A DNA stretch of 58,124 bases, taken from positions 1 through 58,124 of the forward strand of contig JAACFE010000005.1 in assembly GCA_009937525.1 (NCBI GenBank), read 5' to 3'. The stretch is from Gammaproteobacteria bacterium (GTDB lineage: Bacteria > Pseudomonadota > Gammaproteobacteria > Steroidobacterales > Woeseiaceae). The notes under the pieces are model-generated. The model was given only the letters and a program-made list of their open reading frames with translations, did no database searches and was not told the origin of the DNA. Within the stretch, counting starts at the first letter, position 1. Each line of letters starts with the position of its first letter. This document shows positions 43,289 through 53,831 of this stretch, one piece after another. The position numbers were made by a program, and so were the translations under genes.

Positions 43289-44431
43289 ATGAGCGATCTC
43301 GCCATCGAGACATTTCGCCGAATCGTCGTCAAGGTCGGCTCGTCCCTGCTGATAGGCAGCGACGGGCGCGTCGACCGGCAATGGCTGGCCGGCCTCGCCG
43401 AGGACATCGCGGACCTGCACAAGCGGAATCACGAGGTGCTCGTCGTATCCTCCGGCGCCATCGCGATCGGCAGCACGACACTCGGTATCAACAAGCGCCG
43501 CGCGCGGCTCGAGGACCTGCAGGCGGCCGCTGCGGCGGGCCAGGTGCAACTGGCGCACGCTTACCAGGAAGCGTTGGAAGATTTCGGAATCACGACGGCG
43601 CAGGTTCTTCTGACGCCGGAAGATACGGAGAACCGCCGCCGTTTCCTGAATGCGCGCGGCACGCTGGGGCGGCTGATCGAACGGCGTGTAGTGCCCGTCA
43701 TCAACGAGAACGACACGGTAGCGACCGAGGAGATCCGATACGGTGATAACGATCGGCTGGCGGCCCGTGTCGCCCAGCTGGTCATGGCGGAAGCATTGAT
43801 CCTGCTTTCGGACGTCGACGGGTTCTACACGGCAGACCCGGTGGCGGACCCTCAGGCCGAGCACATCCCGCTGGTTACGGCGATCACAGACGACATGCAG
43901 CGCAAGGCGGGAGAGACCCGCTCGGATTTCGGCACTGGCGGCATGGCAACCAAGGTGCAGGCAGCACGGATTGCCACGCACGCCGGCTGTGCGACGATCA
44001 TCACGAGCGGCGTCGTGCAACGGCCGCTCAGCAAGCTGGCGGCGGGTGGCCGGTGCACGCTGTTCCAGGCGCCCGGGACGCCGGCAGCTGCGCGCAAACA
44101 GTGGCTTGCCGGTGTTCTCGAGGTTCGTGGCGAGATAAGGTTGGACGATGGCGCCTCGGAGGCGCTGCGTAATGGCAAGAGCCTGCTGCCGGTGGGCGTC
44201 GTCGACGTGATCGGCAATTTTCGCCGCGGCGACGTGGTGACGCTGGTTGACTCGCGCGGCCGGGAACTGGGGCGCGGACTCGCGGAATATTCCTTCGACG
44301 AGGCGACGCAGCTCGCCGGCCGCCAATCGGAGAGCATCGAAGCGGTACTGGGTTACCGTGGACCTGCCGTGATGGTACACCGCGACGAACTGGTGATATT
44401 TGATCGTGACGATGGAAACAGCAATGTCTGA
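43289..44431 (+). CDS. proB: glutamate 5-kinase
   Basis: Amino-acid-kinase-fold enzyme of 380 residues, first step of proline synthesis from glutamate. Shows VVKVGSSLL (ATP/substrate), [31 protein letters not shown], and a C-terminal PUA domain (about 280-375). Full length compared with the proline-sensitive ProB enzymes. The ATG at 43289 follows the ilvN stop by 4 bases. Its end overlaps proA by 8 bases (ATGTCTGA). Confidence 0.95.
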   Translation: MSDLAIETFRRIVVKVGSSLLIGSDGRVDRQWLAGLAEDIADLHKRNHEVLVVSSGAIAIGSTTLGINKRRARLEDLQAAAAAGQVQLAHAYQEALEDFGITTAQVLLTPEDTENRRRFLNARGTLGRLIERRVVPVINENDTVATEEIRYGDNDRLAARVAQLVMAEALILLSDVDGFYTADPVADPQAEHIPLVTAITDDMQRKAGETRSDFGTGGMATKVQAARIATHAGCATIITSGVVQRPLSKLAAGGRCTLFQAPGTPAAARKQWLAGVLEVRGEIRLDDGASEALRNGKSLLPVGVVDVIGNFRRGDVVTLVDSRGRELGRGLAEYSFDEATQLAGRQSESIEAVLGYRGPAVMVHRDELVIFDRDDGNSNV

Positions 44432-45692
44432 TTCGCTTCCGCGGGTAATGGACGGCCTCGGCCGCCACGCTCGCGACGCTGCACGAATTCTGGCGATGTC
44501 GAGTGGCGATGTTCGCAACTCGGCGCTGCACGCCGCGTCGGCGGAGCTGCGATCACGCCGGGCCGAGATACTCGAAGCCAACGCGACCGACATGCAGAAG
44601 GCGAGTGAACGGGGACTCAGCGCTGCCATGCTGGATCGCCTCATGCTCGATGAGGGGCGCATCGAAGCCATGGCCGCCGGACTCGATGCGATCGCCGGTC
44701 TCGCGGATCCGCTGGGTCGCGTCCTGGCGGAGTGGCAGCGGCCGAACGGCTTGATGATCCAGCGCGTTGCCGTGCCTCTCGGCGTCATCGGGATCATCTA
44801 CGAAAGCCGGCCCAACGTAACAGCGGATGCAGCGGGGCTCTGCGTCAAGTCGGGCAACGCGGTGATCCTGCGGGGCGGTTCGGAGAGCTTTCACTCCAGC
44901 CGCGCCATTCATGCCTGCCTGACGTCCGGGCTGGAAAAGGCCGGTTTGCCGGCCGACTGCGCGCAGATGGTGCCCACCACCGACCGGGCGGCGGTCGGCT
45001 ACCTGCTGTCGTCGATGTCGCAGTGGGTCGACGTGGTCGTGCCACGAGGCGGCAAGAACCTCATCCGGCGCGTGCAGGAGGAAGCCCGGGTGCCGGTGAT
45101 CGGCCACCTCGAAGGCATCTGTCACGTCTACCTGCACGAAGCGGCCGATGCCGCGATGGCGGCGGAGATCGCCGTCAACGCGAAGATGCGCCGCACCGGC
45201 ATCTGCGGCGCGGCCGAGACGCTGCTGGTCGATCGCGAGGTTGCCGCGAGGCTGCTGCCGGGCGTGCTCTCCGCGCTCAGGGAGGCAGGCTGCGAAATCC
45301 GGGGCGATCGGGACGTCATCGCCGTCTTCCCGGAAGCGACGGAGGCCAGTGAGGACGACTGGGGCACCGAGTACCTCGACGCGATCCTGTCGGTGCGGGT
45401 GGTTGCAGATATCGACGCTGCGATCCGGCACATCGCGCAATACGGCTCCGGGCACACCGAGTGCATCGTTACCAACGACGACGATGCGGCCGCAAAATTC
45501 TTCCGTAACGTTGACAGCGCAATCCTGTTGCAGAATGCATCGACGCAGTTTGCCGACGGTGGAGAGTTCGGAATGGGCGCCGAGATCGGTATCGCAACGG
45601 GCCGCATTCACGCGCGTGGGCCCGTCGGTGCGGAGCAATTGACAAGCTACAAATACGTTGTCCGGGGCAGCGGACAGACCCGGCCCGGATGA
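44424..45692 (+). CDS. proA: gamma-glutamyl phosphate reductase
   Basis: NADPH-dependent reductase of 422 residues, second step of proline synthesis. The catalytic cysteine is in [36 protein letters not shown] and PRGGKNLIR are family signatures. Start chosen at ATG 44424, with GGAA six bases upstream; ATG 44412 would add four residues. Overlaps the glpD start by 4 bases (ATGA), which couples proline and glycerol phosphate genes in one transcript. Confidence 0.95.
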   Translation: MSDSLPRVMDGLGRHARDAARILAMSSGDVRNSALHAASAELRSRRAEILEANATDMQKASERGLSAAMLDRLMLDEGRIEAMAAGLDAIAGLADPLGRVLAEWQRPNGLMIQRVAVPLGVIGIIYESRPNVTADAAGLCVKSGNAVILRGGSESFHSSRAIHACLTSGLEKAGLPADCAQMVPTTDRAAVGYLLSSMSQWVDVVVPRGGKNLIRRVQEEARVPVIGHLEGICHVYLHEAADAAMAAEIAVNAKMRRTGICGAAETLLVDREVAARLLPGVLSALREAGCEIRGDRDVIAVFPEATEASEDDWGTEYLDAILSVRVVADIDAAIRHIAQYGSGHTECIVTNDDDAAAKFFRNVDSAILLQNASTQFADGGEFGMGAEIGIATGRIHARGPVGAEQLTSYKYVVRGSGQTRPG

Positions 45693-47287
45693 CCGCGGAA
45701 TCGCGGACCTGTGATGTTGCAGTCATCGGCGCCGGCATCAACGGTGCCGGAATTGCCCGTGACGCGGCCCTCCGTGGCCTGTCGGTCGTGCTTTTCGACA
45801 AAGGAGACGTCTGCAACGGTACGTCGTGGGCTTCCAGCCGCCTGATACACGGCGGCCTCCGATACCTCGAATACGGCGAGGTATCGCTCGTGTACGAGTC
45901 CCTGCACGAGAGGCGCCGCCTCAGGCGCATCGCGAGCCACCTGGTCAAGCCGCTGAGGATCTGCATCCCGATCTACCGGGGCGCGAAACGCGGACCGTTC
46001 CTGATACGTCTCGGTCTGCTCGGCTACGACGTGCTCTCCTGGCGCAAGCCGCTGCCGCGTCACAAGATGCTGGGCGAGGACGAGATCCGGGCGCGTGAGC
46101 CTGGCCTGCTGCAGGACGATCTGCGGGCAGCTGCCTGTTACTACGATGCACAGGTGACCTTTGCCGAGCGGCTCGTGCTCGAGAACGTGCTGGCGGCACG
46201 GGCGGCAGGCGCCGAGATCTTGACCTACACCGAGGTCACGGACATCGGTGTACGCGGCGGCAAAGTGGCTTCGCTGGCCGCCACGGACACGCTGACCGGC
46301 GAAGAGACGCGGTTAGCGCCGAAAGTCGTGGTCAACGCCGCCGGACCGTGGGTCGACGCGGTGCTGGGCAGGACCGGCGCGCGGTTCCCGGAATTCATCG
46401 GCGGCACCAAGGGCAGCCATATCATCGTGAGCCCGTTCGAGGATGCGCCACGCGATGCGTTCTATGTCGAGGCGCAATCCGACGGCCGGCCATTCTTCAT
46501 ATTGCCCTGGAACGGGTTGTACCTGATCGGAACGACCGACATGCGGTACGACGCGGACCTGGACGATGTCCGTGCCAGTGCAGAGGAAATCGAATACCTG
46601 CTGGCCGAAACCAATCGCGTATTTCCGGGCGCGGGACTGACCATCGACGATGTCCATTATGCCTATGCGGGCATTCGGCCGCTGCCGCAGCGAACGCATG
46701 GCCCCGAGTCCGCGATAACCCGCAAGCACGTGATCAAGTCCCATCGGCGTATCGCCCGTGGTCTGTTGTCAGTAATCGGCGGCAAGCTGACGACCTACCG
46801 CAACCTGGCCGAGCAGGTCGTCGACAGGACCGGCAAGCTGCTCGGTCGACGATTGCCCGAATGCCGCACGCGCGACACGGTGTTGCCGGGGGGTTGGGGG
46901 CTGGAGCAGGCGCGCGATGCACTGGGCGAGCTGCCGGGCTTGTCCCGAGAGGGTATCGAGCGGCTGTTGCACATTTACGGCGGGCGTGCCGCAGGCATCG
47001 CGGCCGTGGCGCGGCAACGGCCGGATCTGGCGGGCTGCATCGACGCTGCAGCTACGCTTCCCAAAGCGGAAATCGCGTTCGTGATCGCCGAGGAATTGCC
47101 CAGAACGCTGATCGATATTGTTTACCGCCGCATGATGATCGGCCTCGACGCTGACCAGGGACGGCCACACTATGACAGGATCGCGGAACTCGCGGCCGCC
47201 GAATTTGGCTGGGGCGACCGGCGCCGCGCTGACGAATTGCGCTCCCTGCGAGCCTATAGCGACTCTTTACGCAGGAGCATTCGGTAG
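45689..47287 (+). CDS. glpD: aerobic glycerol-3-phosphate dehydrogenase
   Basis: FAD-dependent membrane-associated dehydrogenase of 532 residues. It oxidises glycerol 3-phosphate to dihydroxyacetone phosphate and passes electrons to quinone. FAD-binding [20 protein letters not shown] at the N-terminus, the [18 protein letters not shown] signature, [11 protein letters not shown], and the C-terminal helical domain are present. It works with glpK at 20709. The ATG overlaps the proA stop. It is the last gene of the ilvN-proB-proA-glpD run. Confidence 0.94.
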   Translation: MTAESRTCDVAVIGAGINGAGIARDAALRGLSVVLFDKGDVCNGTSWASSRLIHGGLRYLEYGEVSLVYESLHERRRLRRIASHLVKPLRICIPIYRGAKRGPFLIRLGLLGYDVLSWRKPLPRHKMLGEDEIRAREPGLLQDDLRAAACYYDAQVTFAERLVLENVLAARAAGAEILTYTEVTDIGVRGGKVASLAATDTLTGEETRLAPKVVVNAAGPWVDAVLGRTGARFPEFIGGTKGSHIIVSPFEDAPRDAFYVEAQSDGRPFFILPWNGLYLIGTTDMRYDADLDDVRASAEEIEYLLAETNRVFPGAGLTIDDVHYAYAGIRPLPQRTHGPESAITRKHVIKSHRRIARGLLSVIGGKLTTYRNLAEQVVDRTGKLLGRRLPECRTRDTVLPGGWGLEQARDALGELPGLSREGIERLLHIYGGRAAGIAAVARQRPDLAGCIDAAATLPKAEIAFVIAEELPRTLIDIVYRRMMIGLDADQGRPHYDRIAELAAAEFGWGDRRRADELRSLRAYSDSLRRSIR

Positions 47288-47386
47288 CTCGGAGTGGGGT
47301 GATGCCAAGTCGCGGCCAAGGAGCAGTTATTCAGACCTGCTGAACACGACCATTCCATGTCGGAACTTAGGTCTTTTCTTTGCCGT

Positions 47387-48442
47387 CTATGCAGATACTG
47401 CCGATTCGAGTCGCTCGAGCAGTTGCCCGGTACTTGCAGCTGTCATCCGGTACCTGAGGTTAATGATGTTATCCAGCTCGCGGTTTGGTTCCCCCCGGCG
47501 CAGTGAGCCTCCAATCTCGGGATAATCGCTTAGAGGGAGATAGAGAGTGCTCGTTGCTATTCCATGCTTTTTGAGGAACGACATGACCTCCCGCTGTGCC
47601 GATTGAGAGGAGGTCTTGAAGCTGTATCGCCAGGGGAGCCAGTCCAATGACCAGTCGTAGCAGAATGGAATCACGGTTTCGATTTGCCGAACAAACCTGT
47701 CGATCGCTCTCAAATTGTCCCGCACGTCCGGCACTTCATTTACGAAATCAGCCCAACTTCTTCCAAGTCGATTCTCTGCGTGGGCGGGCATCGAATACCT
47801 GAGCAAATCAACAGAGTTCGCGAGCCGGTTGGCGAAGCTGATATGGCCCGTGCGCATCAAGGTCCGCAAAACAATATTCTTGAAAGTTGAAATGAGACCT
47901 GAATGTGCGTCCTCCAGGGATCGTTCTACTTTCTCGGCGAGTTCCTTTGAGTTTGTAAGAACCAGTCCACCGCCTTTGGCATCGACGGGTTTGGCGTACC
48001 CGAAACTCACAACACCGATATCTCCCCGGTTTCCAAGCTTTATTCCATTGACAGTTCCTCCATATGCCTGGCAGGCATCGTCAATTATCGGCACATTGTA
48101 GGAGCCGATGGCCTGTCTGATTTCCTGTACATCAACGGGATATCCGAAACTGCTCACGGCAAGCACCGCTTTGGTCGAATCGTCGATTGCTCTGGCAACC
48201 GCGGCAGGTGAGATATTGTAGTCGCGCGTGTCGTTGCGGACCGGGACAGGAATGCCTCCTGATGCCACAACTGCAATCACAACATTGGGACACGTCCGTT
48301 CGGGCAAGATTACGGTGCCGCCATTTACGTCCAACGCCGTCATCGCCAGGTAGAGGCCCGTGGTTCCGCTGCCAACGGGAATGCAATAGCGACTGCCGAA
48401 GTATTCGCAGACCTCGGAAACGGCACTGGGGCTCACTGGCAT
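47387..48442 (-). CDS. DegT/DnrJ/EryC1/StrS-family PLP aminotransferase
   Basis: Sugar-aminotransferase-type protein of 351 residues. PVGSGTTGLYLAMTAL is the cofactor phosphate-binding segment, IIDDACQAYGG the Asp that contacts the pyridine ring, and SFGYAKPVDAKGGGLVLT holds the candidate PLP lysine. The N-terminus is shorter than usual: it begins only about 25 residues before the SGT motif. Codon use and base composition are less GC-rich than the flanks. Its start overlaps the sulfotransferase stop by 10 bases. Members modify nucleotide sugars for polysaccharides or natural products; the substrate is unknown here. Confidence 0.82.
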   Translation of the reverse strand: MPVSPSAVSEVCEYFGSRYCIPVGSGTTGLYLAMTALDVNGGTVILPERTCPNVVIAVVASGGIPVPVRNDTRDYNISPAAVARAIDDSTKAVLAVSSFGYPVDVQEIRQAIGSYNVPIIDDACQAYGGTVNGIKLGNRGDIGVVSFGYAKPVDAKGGGLVLTNSKELAEKVERSLEDAHSGLISTFKNIVLRTLMRTGHISFANRLANSVDLLRYSMPAHAENRLGRSWADFVNEVPDVRDNLRAIDRFVRQIETVIPFCYDWSLDWLPWRYSFKTSSQSAQREVMSFLKKHGIATSTLYLPLSDYPEIGGSLRRGEPNRELDNIINLRYRMTAASTGQLLERLESAVSA

Positions 48443-49395
48443 GATTTCTCTCCGAGCGCTGTGTTGTCGCCCAGGGCGTTTCGAATCTCCCGCTTGAGAG
48501 AATTGCTTGTTGCCTTATCGAAACGGGCAGCTTTGGATCTTATTTCATAACTGCCGGGAAGATCATTCGACCAGGCCACCAATTCATGGCCAAACTGGCG
48601 GTAACGTTCTTCTACTAACTTGCAGAGTTGCGCAGGGGCGCGGCAGAAGTCTTCGTAGGAAATCGAAATCCGTTGCAAATCCGGAATCAGGGAAAGACTG
48701 TCTTCGATATGTCTCTGCAACCCAACTACCTGTTGAGCCACCAGACTTTCTTCGGAAGGAAATCGACTGTTCTTCAGATCCGGTGGTGGTGGCCCCCACC
48801 ACTCACCAGCGTGCACTCTGTGTTTTTGCCTGGCATCCAGTAGAGAGAGAGCTGATTGCATGGGGTCTCTGTGAACATGGATAAACAGCGCATCCGGAAA
48901 CAGCTCAGACAATTCACGAATACGGACCGAGTTTGCATTGTTCTTGTTGATGAAAGGCGCATCAAAAAGTTTTTCGTATATTCTGACGATATTCTTCAAC
49001 TCATAGAGTCTCGGCATTTTCTCCATCGGTAACGTGCCGTTTCTCGGAAACCAGCGGTGAAATATCCGCCAGCCGTCGCTGGGTGCCATCGCGCCCCGCG
49101 TAACGCCGAAATCGTTCTCAAGCGATGATTTCCGTCTAAAGAAGGCTCGGCCCAGGAGTGCGCTCGGAACAGAAAAGAATGACATTCGCCTCGAGATATT
49201 CGAAAAGTATGCAAAATGAAACTGATTCGTGAGGTGCAGATAGACAATGGTCGTTCCACTGCGCGGCGTTCCCACGATGAATAAGGGGGGACGGACATTT
49301 TCGAGCCGAAAACCTAACAGTATAGGTCGTTCCGGGCTATAGCGATCCACTAATGTGGAGATGCTGTTCAGTGCCAATCTTGAGTAGTTCGTCAT
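48433..49395 (-). CDS. sulfotransferase family protein
   Basis: PAPS-dependent sulfotransferase-like protein of about 320 residues. The 5'-phosphosulfate loop is FIVGTPRSGTTIVYLHL, and the 3'-phosphate-binding region FIHVHRDPMQSALSLLD is clear. AAAGGGAA supports the ATG at 49395 (a TTG sits one codon upstream). Base composition is clearly lower in GC than neighbouring metabolism genes, as in the DegT gene it overlaps. The pair could decorate a carbohydrate or small molecule. Both genes look horizontally acquired. Confidence 0.83.
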   Translation of the reverse strand: MTNYSRLALNSISTLVDRYSPERPILLGFRLENVRPPLFIVGTPRSGTTIVYLHLTNQFHFAYFSNISRRMSFFSVPSALLGRAFFRRKSSLENDFGVTRGAMAPSDGWRIFHRWFPRNGTLPMEKMPRLYELKNIVRIYEKLFDAPFINKNNANSVRIRELSELFPDALFIHVHRDPMQSALSLLDARQKHRVHAGEWWGPPPPDLKNSRFPSEESLVAQQVVGLQRHIEDSLSLIPDLQRISISYEDFCRAPAQLCKLVEERYRQFGHELVAWSNDLPGSYEIRSKAARFDKATSNSLKREIRNALGDNTALGEKSCQ

Positions 49396-49510
49396 CAATT
49401 CCCTTTGTGAAATCGTTCCGGCTGCAAATTCACTCGGTCGAAACGATCTCCGTCGGAAGGCGACAGTATATCCTCGCGCAGCATATTACGTTGGTGCTCG
49501 ACACGATAGA

Positions 49511-52024
49511 ATGATCTACAGATTATCTTTTCCGTCGATAGTTGGAGCAAAACCGTTGTCAACGTCTACCAATTATCTGGTTCGAGTTCCTTGCCGAGCG
49601 GGTATTGGCATGTTCTTCCTCATTCACTCCATTGCAGGAATGGCCCAGGCGCCCATCATCCAACCGGGTGCGCCGGGTGAAGTCTCCCGCGAACTCCGCG
49701 CCGACGAAGCGATCGAGATCGCAAATACCAGCCACTCACCGGCCGACGCGCGATTCATGCAGGACATGATTCCGCATCACAACCAGGCGATGGAAATGGC
49801 CGCACTCGTGGCGGATCGCACGAACCGCCAGGAACTGATCGACATCGCAGGGCGCATCAATGCCTCACAGGCCGACGAGATCGAGTTCATGCAACAGTGG
49901 CTGAGAGACCGCGGCGAGCACGTTCCGGAGCCGACCGCCCACGACGCGATGCATACCTCGCACAAGATGGCGGGTATGGCGTCGCCGGAGCGGATGGCAG
50001 AGCTCGCCGAGTCGAAGGGCACCGGTTTCGATCGCCTGTTCCTCAAGTTGATGATCACGCACCACGAGGGGGCGGTCACGATGGTCGAGGAGTTGCTCGA
50101 ACAACCCGGGGCGGCTTACGATCCCGTCCTGTTCGAATTTACGACTGACGTCACCAACGACCAGACCGCGGAAATAGAGAGGATGAACGCGCTGCTGGTC
50201 AGCCTGTCCGATGATCCGCGTGCCGGTCTCGCCGCCGGTTTCGATGATGCCGGCCAGGCAATTTCGAACCTGGAACTCGTGGCTTCGCTGCCCAGGCCGG
50301 CCGGCTTCTTCGACCCGGCCAATCCCGCCGAATTGCCGCCGACGCACCTGCAGCCGGAGGCCGCCGAGCCCGAGGGGCAGGAGGGCGCAGATGCGCCGGG
50401 CGATGATGACGAGGAGACGGAGGAGGACGAGGGAGAGGACTACGAGCGTTACCCGCTGCTCAGTTTCTCCAATACCGACATGGCATTTGCGGGCGACGTC
50501 CTCGTCGCGGGCAGCTATCACGGTTTCAACGTCTACAGGCTGCAGGACGACGGCGTGCCGGCACTGATGAGTTCCATCGTGTGCCCCGGCGGGCAGGGCG
50601 ACGTATCGATCGTCGGCGATCTGCTCATCATGTCCGTGGAAGAGACTCGTGGCAGGGTCGACTGCGGACTCGAAGGTGTCGGCGAGGACGTGAGCCCCGA
50701 GCGCTTCCGCGGGATCCGCATCTTCGACATCAGCGATCTCACGCGGCCGGTCCAGGCGGGCGCGGTGCAGACCTGCCGCGGTTCGCACACGCACTCGGTC
50801 GTGTCCGGCCCGGGCGATGACGGCAAGATCATCGTGTATAACTCGGGCACCTCCACCGTGCGCGAGGAAGACGAACTCGAAGGCTGCGTGGACGAATCAC
50901 CGGGCGACGATCGTACGGCGCTGTTCCGCATCGACGTCATCGAGATCCCGGTCGACGATCCGTCGACATCCCGCATCGTCGACAGCCCGGCCGTCTTCGC
51001 GGACCCCGAGACGGGCGTGCTCGCCGGCCTCTGGCGCGGCGGCGACCATGGCGAGGATACGCAGGAGACCTACCCAACCGACCAGTGCCACGACATCACG
51101 GTGTTTCCCGATCGCGAGCTGGCCGCGGGCGCCTGCTCGGGCAACGGCATCATCTTCGACATTTCCGACCCGCGGAAGCCACAGCGCATCGACGCCGTGG
51201 TCGACCAGGGCTTCGCGTACTGGCACTCGGCGACGTTCAACAACGACGGCACCAAGGTGATCTACACCGACGAGTGGGGCGGCGGGCGTCGGCCGCGCTG
51301 CCGTGCCTACGATCCGCTGACCTGGGGTGCCGACGCGATCTACGACATCGTGGACGGCAAGCTCGAGTTCCGGGGCTACTTCAAGATGCCCGCGCCGCAG
51401 GTGGACCAGGAGAACTGTGTTGCACACAACGGCTCGATCATCCCGGTGCCCGGCCGCGACATATTCGTGCAGGCCTGGTACCAGGGCGGAATTTCGGTCA
51501 TCGACTTCACTGATTCGTCCGAACCCTTCGAGATCGCGTTCTTCGATCGCGGCCCGATCGACGAGAACGCCTTGATCCTCGGCGGCTTCTGGTCGGCCTA
51601 CTGGTATGGCGGCCGCATCTATGGCACGGAGATCGTGCGCGGGCTCGACGTCCTGGCCCTGCTGCCGAGCGAACACCTGACGGCTAACGAGATTGCCGCC
51701 GCTGCCATCGCGGATCAGGGCGATGTGTTCAATCCGCAGCAGCAGTTTCGCGTCACCTGGCCGGCCGAACCAGTCGTGGCCCGGGCCTATGTCGACCAGC
51801 TGGTGCGCGACGATGAACTCGGCGCCGGGTATGTCGATGATCTCTCGCAGGCGCTGGACCGTGCGGAGGATCTGCTTGCAGCCGGTTCCCGCGAACGGGG
51901 ACTCGCCCGCACGCTCGAGCGGCTTGCAGCAGGCCTCACCGAGGAGGCCGGCAGCCCGATCGCCGTCAAACGCCGCCTGGAGCTTGCCGAAACGCTGGCC
52001 GGCATTGCCGCAAGACTGCGCTGA
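49511..52024 (+). CDS. exported DUF305 / LVIVD-repeat fusion protein
   Basis: Protein of 837 residues. After a signal-like segment (FFLIHSIAGMAQA) comes a DUF305 ferritin-like domain (about 70-235) with FMQDMIPHHNQAMEMA and MITHHEGAVTMVEE, the Met/His pattern linked to copper binding. A highly acidic linker (about 285-310) follows, then a seven-bladed-propeller-like LVIVD region (about 315-720) with repeats such as RIFDISDLTRPVQAG and IIFDISDPRKPQRID. The C-terminus is helical. An inner start at 49610 would give a normal-length signal peptide. Likely periplasmic or surface; possibly metal handling or adhesion. Confidence 0.82.
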   Translation: MIYRLSFPSIVGAKPLSTSTNYLVRVPCRAGIGMFFLIHSIAGMAQAPIIQPGAPGEVSRELRADEAIEIANTSHSPADARFMQDMIPHHNQAMEMAALVADRTNRQELIDIAGRINASQADEIEFMQQWLRDRGEHVPEPTAHDAMHTSHKMAGMASPERMAELAESKGTGFDRLFLKLMITHHEGAVTMVEELLEQPGAAYDPVLFEFTTDVTNDQTAEIERMNALLVSLSDDPRAGLAAGFDDAGQAISNLELVASLPRPAGFFDPANPAELPPTHLQPEAAEPEGQEGADAPGDDDEETEEDEGEDYERYPLLSFSNTDMAFAGDVLVAGSYHGFNVYRLQDDGVPALMSSIVCPGGQGDVSIVGDLLIMSVEETRGRVDCGLEGVGEDVSPERFRGIRIFDISDLTRPVQAGAVQTCRGSHTHSVVSGPGDDGKIIVYNSGTSTVREEDELEGCVDESPGDDRTALFRIDVIEIPVDDPSTSRIVDSPAVFADPETGVLAGLWRGGDHGEDTQETYPTDQCHDITVFPDRELAAGACSGNGIIFDISDPRKPQRIDAVVDQGFAYWHSATFNNDGTKVIYTDEWGGGRRPRCRAYDPLTWGADAIYDIVDGKLEFRGYFKMPAPQVDQENCVAHNGSIIPVPGRDIFVQAWYQGGISVIDFTDSSEPFEIAFFDRGPIDENALILGGFWSAYWYGGRIYGTEIVRGLDVLALLPSEHLTANEIAAAAIADQGDVFNPQQQFRVTWPAEPVVARAYVDQLVRDDELGAGYVDDLSQALDRAEDLLAAGSRERGLARTLERLAAGLTEEAGSPIAVKRRLELAETLAGIAARLR

Positions 52025-52029
52025 CGCCC

Positions 52030-52053
52030 GCCGGGATCCACGAGGATCCCGGC
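52030..52053. terminator. bidirectional hairpin between convergent genes
   Basis: Perfect 10-bp stem GCCGGGATCC-ACGA-GGATCCCGGC in the 33 bases between the fusion gene and aceK stops. No T-tract, so it may act as an mRNA 3' stabiliser or a weak bidirectional terminator. Confidence 0.6.
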
Positions 52054-52057
52054 CCGG

Positions 52058-53821
52058 TCAGCTATGGGCTCTGGGCACGATGGTGTGGCCGCGGTGCTCC
52101 GTGCGCTGATCGACAACGTACGGCAGCACCTCGAATATCTCGCCGGCCTCGAGGCGATGCTTCAGGCTCGTCCAGTACTCCGGCGTCAGCAGGTCACTGT
52201 GATGCTCCAGGAACGCCTGCTTCGCATGCGCCTTGAAGCCGAGGAACTCGATGAACTGTTCCGGGAAGATGTCATGCGGCCCGACGTAGAACCAGGCACC
52301 GGGCCGCATCTCGTCGATGTCGTCCCTTGGTTCGGGCATGCGGCGAAAGTTGCAGTCGGTAACGAGGCATAACTCGTCGTAGTCGTAGAAGATGACGCGC
52401 CCGTGGCGTGAGACGCCAAAATTCTTCAGCAGCAGGTCGCCGGCGAAGATGTTGCTGAGAGCGAGGTCCTTGATCGCCTGTCCGTAGTCGATCGCAGCGG
52501 CTTGCGCCTGCTCGTCGGTGGCGGTTTCCAGGTACAGATTCAGCGGTACCATCCGTCGCTCGATGTAGGCGTGTTCCACAACCACATCGTCACCGTCGAC
52601 CCTGCAGGTGGAGCCGCACTCCTCCAGCAGGTCGTGCAGCAGGTCGGCATCAAAGCGCCCGCGAGGGAATCGCAGGCGCCGAAACTCCTGGGCATCGACG
52701 AGGCGACCGGCACGGTCGCGCATGAACACGAGCTTGTATTTTTCCATCACGTCGGCACGGCTGCCGGTCTTGGGGTAGTCGAACCGGTCCCGAATGACTT
52801 TGAATACGACGTCATAAGAGGGCAGCGTGAATACTTCCATGACCATTCCCTTGACGCCCTGCGCTCTGACGAACAAATCGTGCGAGTTTCGAAGGTGTTC
52901 GAAGAACAGGCGATAGCGTTCGGTCTTTCCCTGTTTCGCGCGACCGAGCACGGTATAGATCTCGTCCATCCGCTTTCGTGGCATCAGCCGTTGCAGGAAC
53001 CCGACGGTCGCGCCAACGTGTTCGAGGTCGACGTGAAAATACGAGCGCGTGAAACCGAACAGCATGCTTACGTCATTGACAGACAGTATCACTGCGTCCG
53101 CGAAGATGCCGTCGCCGGAATTACGCAAGGCGATGACCAGCGGGGCCACCCAGTCGTCGCCGCCAATGCGTCCGACAATGAAAGCGCGCGTTGCCCGATA
53201 GAAGACCGGCACCAGGAGTTCGACGATTTCGAGATCCTGCTGAATACGGCCGTCCTTGCAGTAGGCCTCGATCTCGGCCGTCACAAAGCGAATCGTGCGT
53301 TCGCGGTCCCGGTACGGCACTCCGAAATTGAAGTCTGACAGGACCTGGTCGATCAAGAATTGCAGCGCGCCGCGATTGTGATAGGTGCGCACGTCCTTTT
53401 CGTCAAGCGGCTTCTCGTCCAGCAGCACGTCTGCCGCAATGAATTCGACCCGCGGGTCGACGCCGACGGTGTTGAACAGCCTTCGCGAGATCGAGCTGAA
53501 GAATGTCTTGAAGAAGGCGTTGTCCGGATACTGACGGATGAGCTCGGCGTAGCGATCCTTTACGGCGATCCAGAACGCCTTGCCGCTCTCGGATGCCTCG
53601 ACGGTAGCGCCGAGTTCGCCCAGTGCGCGATTAACGGCCTGGTCGTACAGCTCGATCCGTGCGACGGCGTTAGAACGCCCCTGCTGCCAGTCGCGCTCCT
53701 CGAAACAGCGCGCCGCCCGCTGCGTCAGCTCGCGGAAATCCGCGTTGTAGCGCAGGAACGCATCGACGAGCTGTTGCGCTATTGCAGACTCTGCGGCGGG
53801 TGAGTGCGCCTCCTCGTCCAT
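52058..53821 (-). CDS. aceK: isocitrate dehydrogenase kinase/phosphatase
   Basis: Bifunctional enzyme of about 587 residues that phosphorylates and reactivates isocitrate dehydrogenase, steering carbon between the TCA cycle and glyoxylate bypass. The kinase-like core shows NIFAGDLLLKNFGVSRHG and VIFYDYDELC (metal-binding Asp residues), and GVKGMVMEVFTLPSYDVVFK is the ATP-binding region. ATG 53821 chosen; a TTG at 53830 adds three residues. It lies 10 bases after icd, its substrate gene, instead of in the aceBAK operon known from enteric bacteria. Confidence 0.94.
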   Translation of the reverse strand: MDEEAHSPAAESAIAQQLVDAFLRYNADFRELTQRAARCFEERDWQQGRSNAVARIELYDQAVNRALGELGATVEASESGKAFWIAVKDRYAELIRQYPDNAFFKTFFSSISRRLFNTVGVDPRVEFIAADVLLDEKPLDEKDVRTYHNRGALQFLIDQVLSDFNFGVPYRDRERTIRFVTAEIEAYCKDGRIQQDLEIVELLVPVFYRATRAFIVGRIGGDDWVAPLVIALRNSGDGIFADAVILSVNDVSMLFGFTRSYFHVDLEHVGATVGFLQRLMPRKRMDEIYTVLGRAKQGKTERYRLFFEHLRNSHDLFVRAQGVKGMVMEVFTLPSYDVVFKVIRDRFDYPKTGSRADVMEKYKLVFMRDRAGRLVDAQEFRRLRFPRGRFDADLLHDLLEECGSTCRVDGDDVVVEHAYIERRMVPLNLYLETATDEQAQAAAIDYGQAIKDLALSNIFAGDLLLKNFGVSRHGRVIFYDYDELCLVTDCNFRRMPEPRDDIDEMRPGAWFYVGPHDIFPEQFIEFLGFKAHAKQAFLEHHSDLLTPEYWTSLKHRLEAGEIFEVLPYVVDQRTEHRGHTIVPRAHS

Positions 53822-53831
53822 CCGCAGCAAC

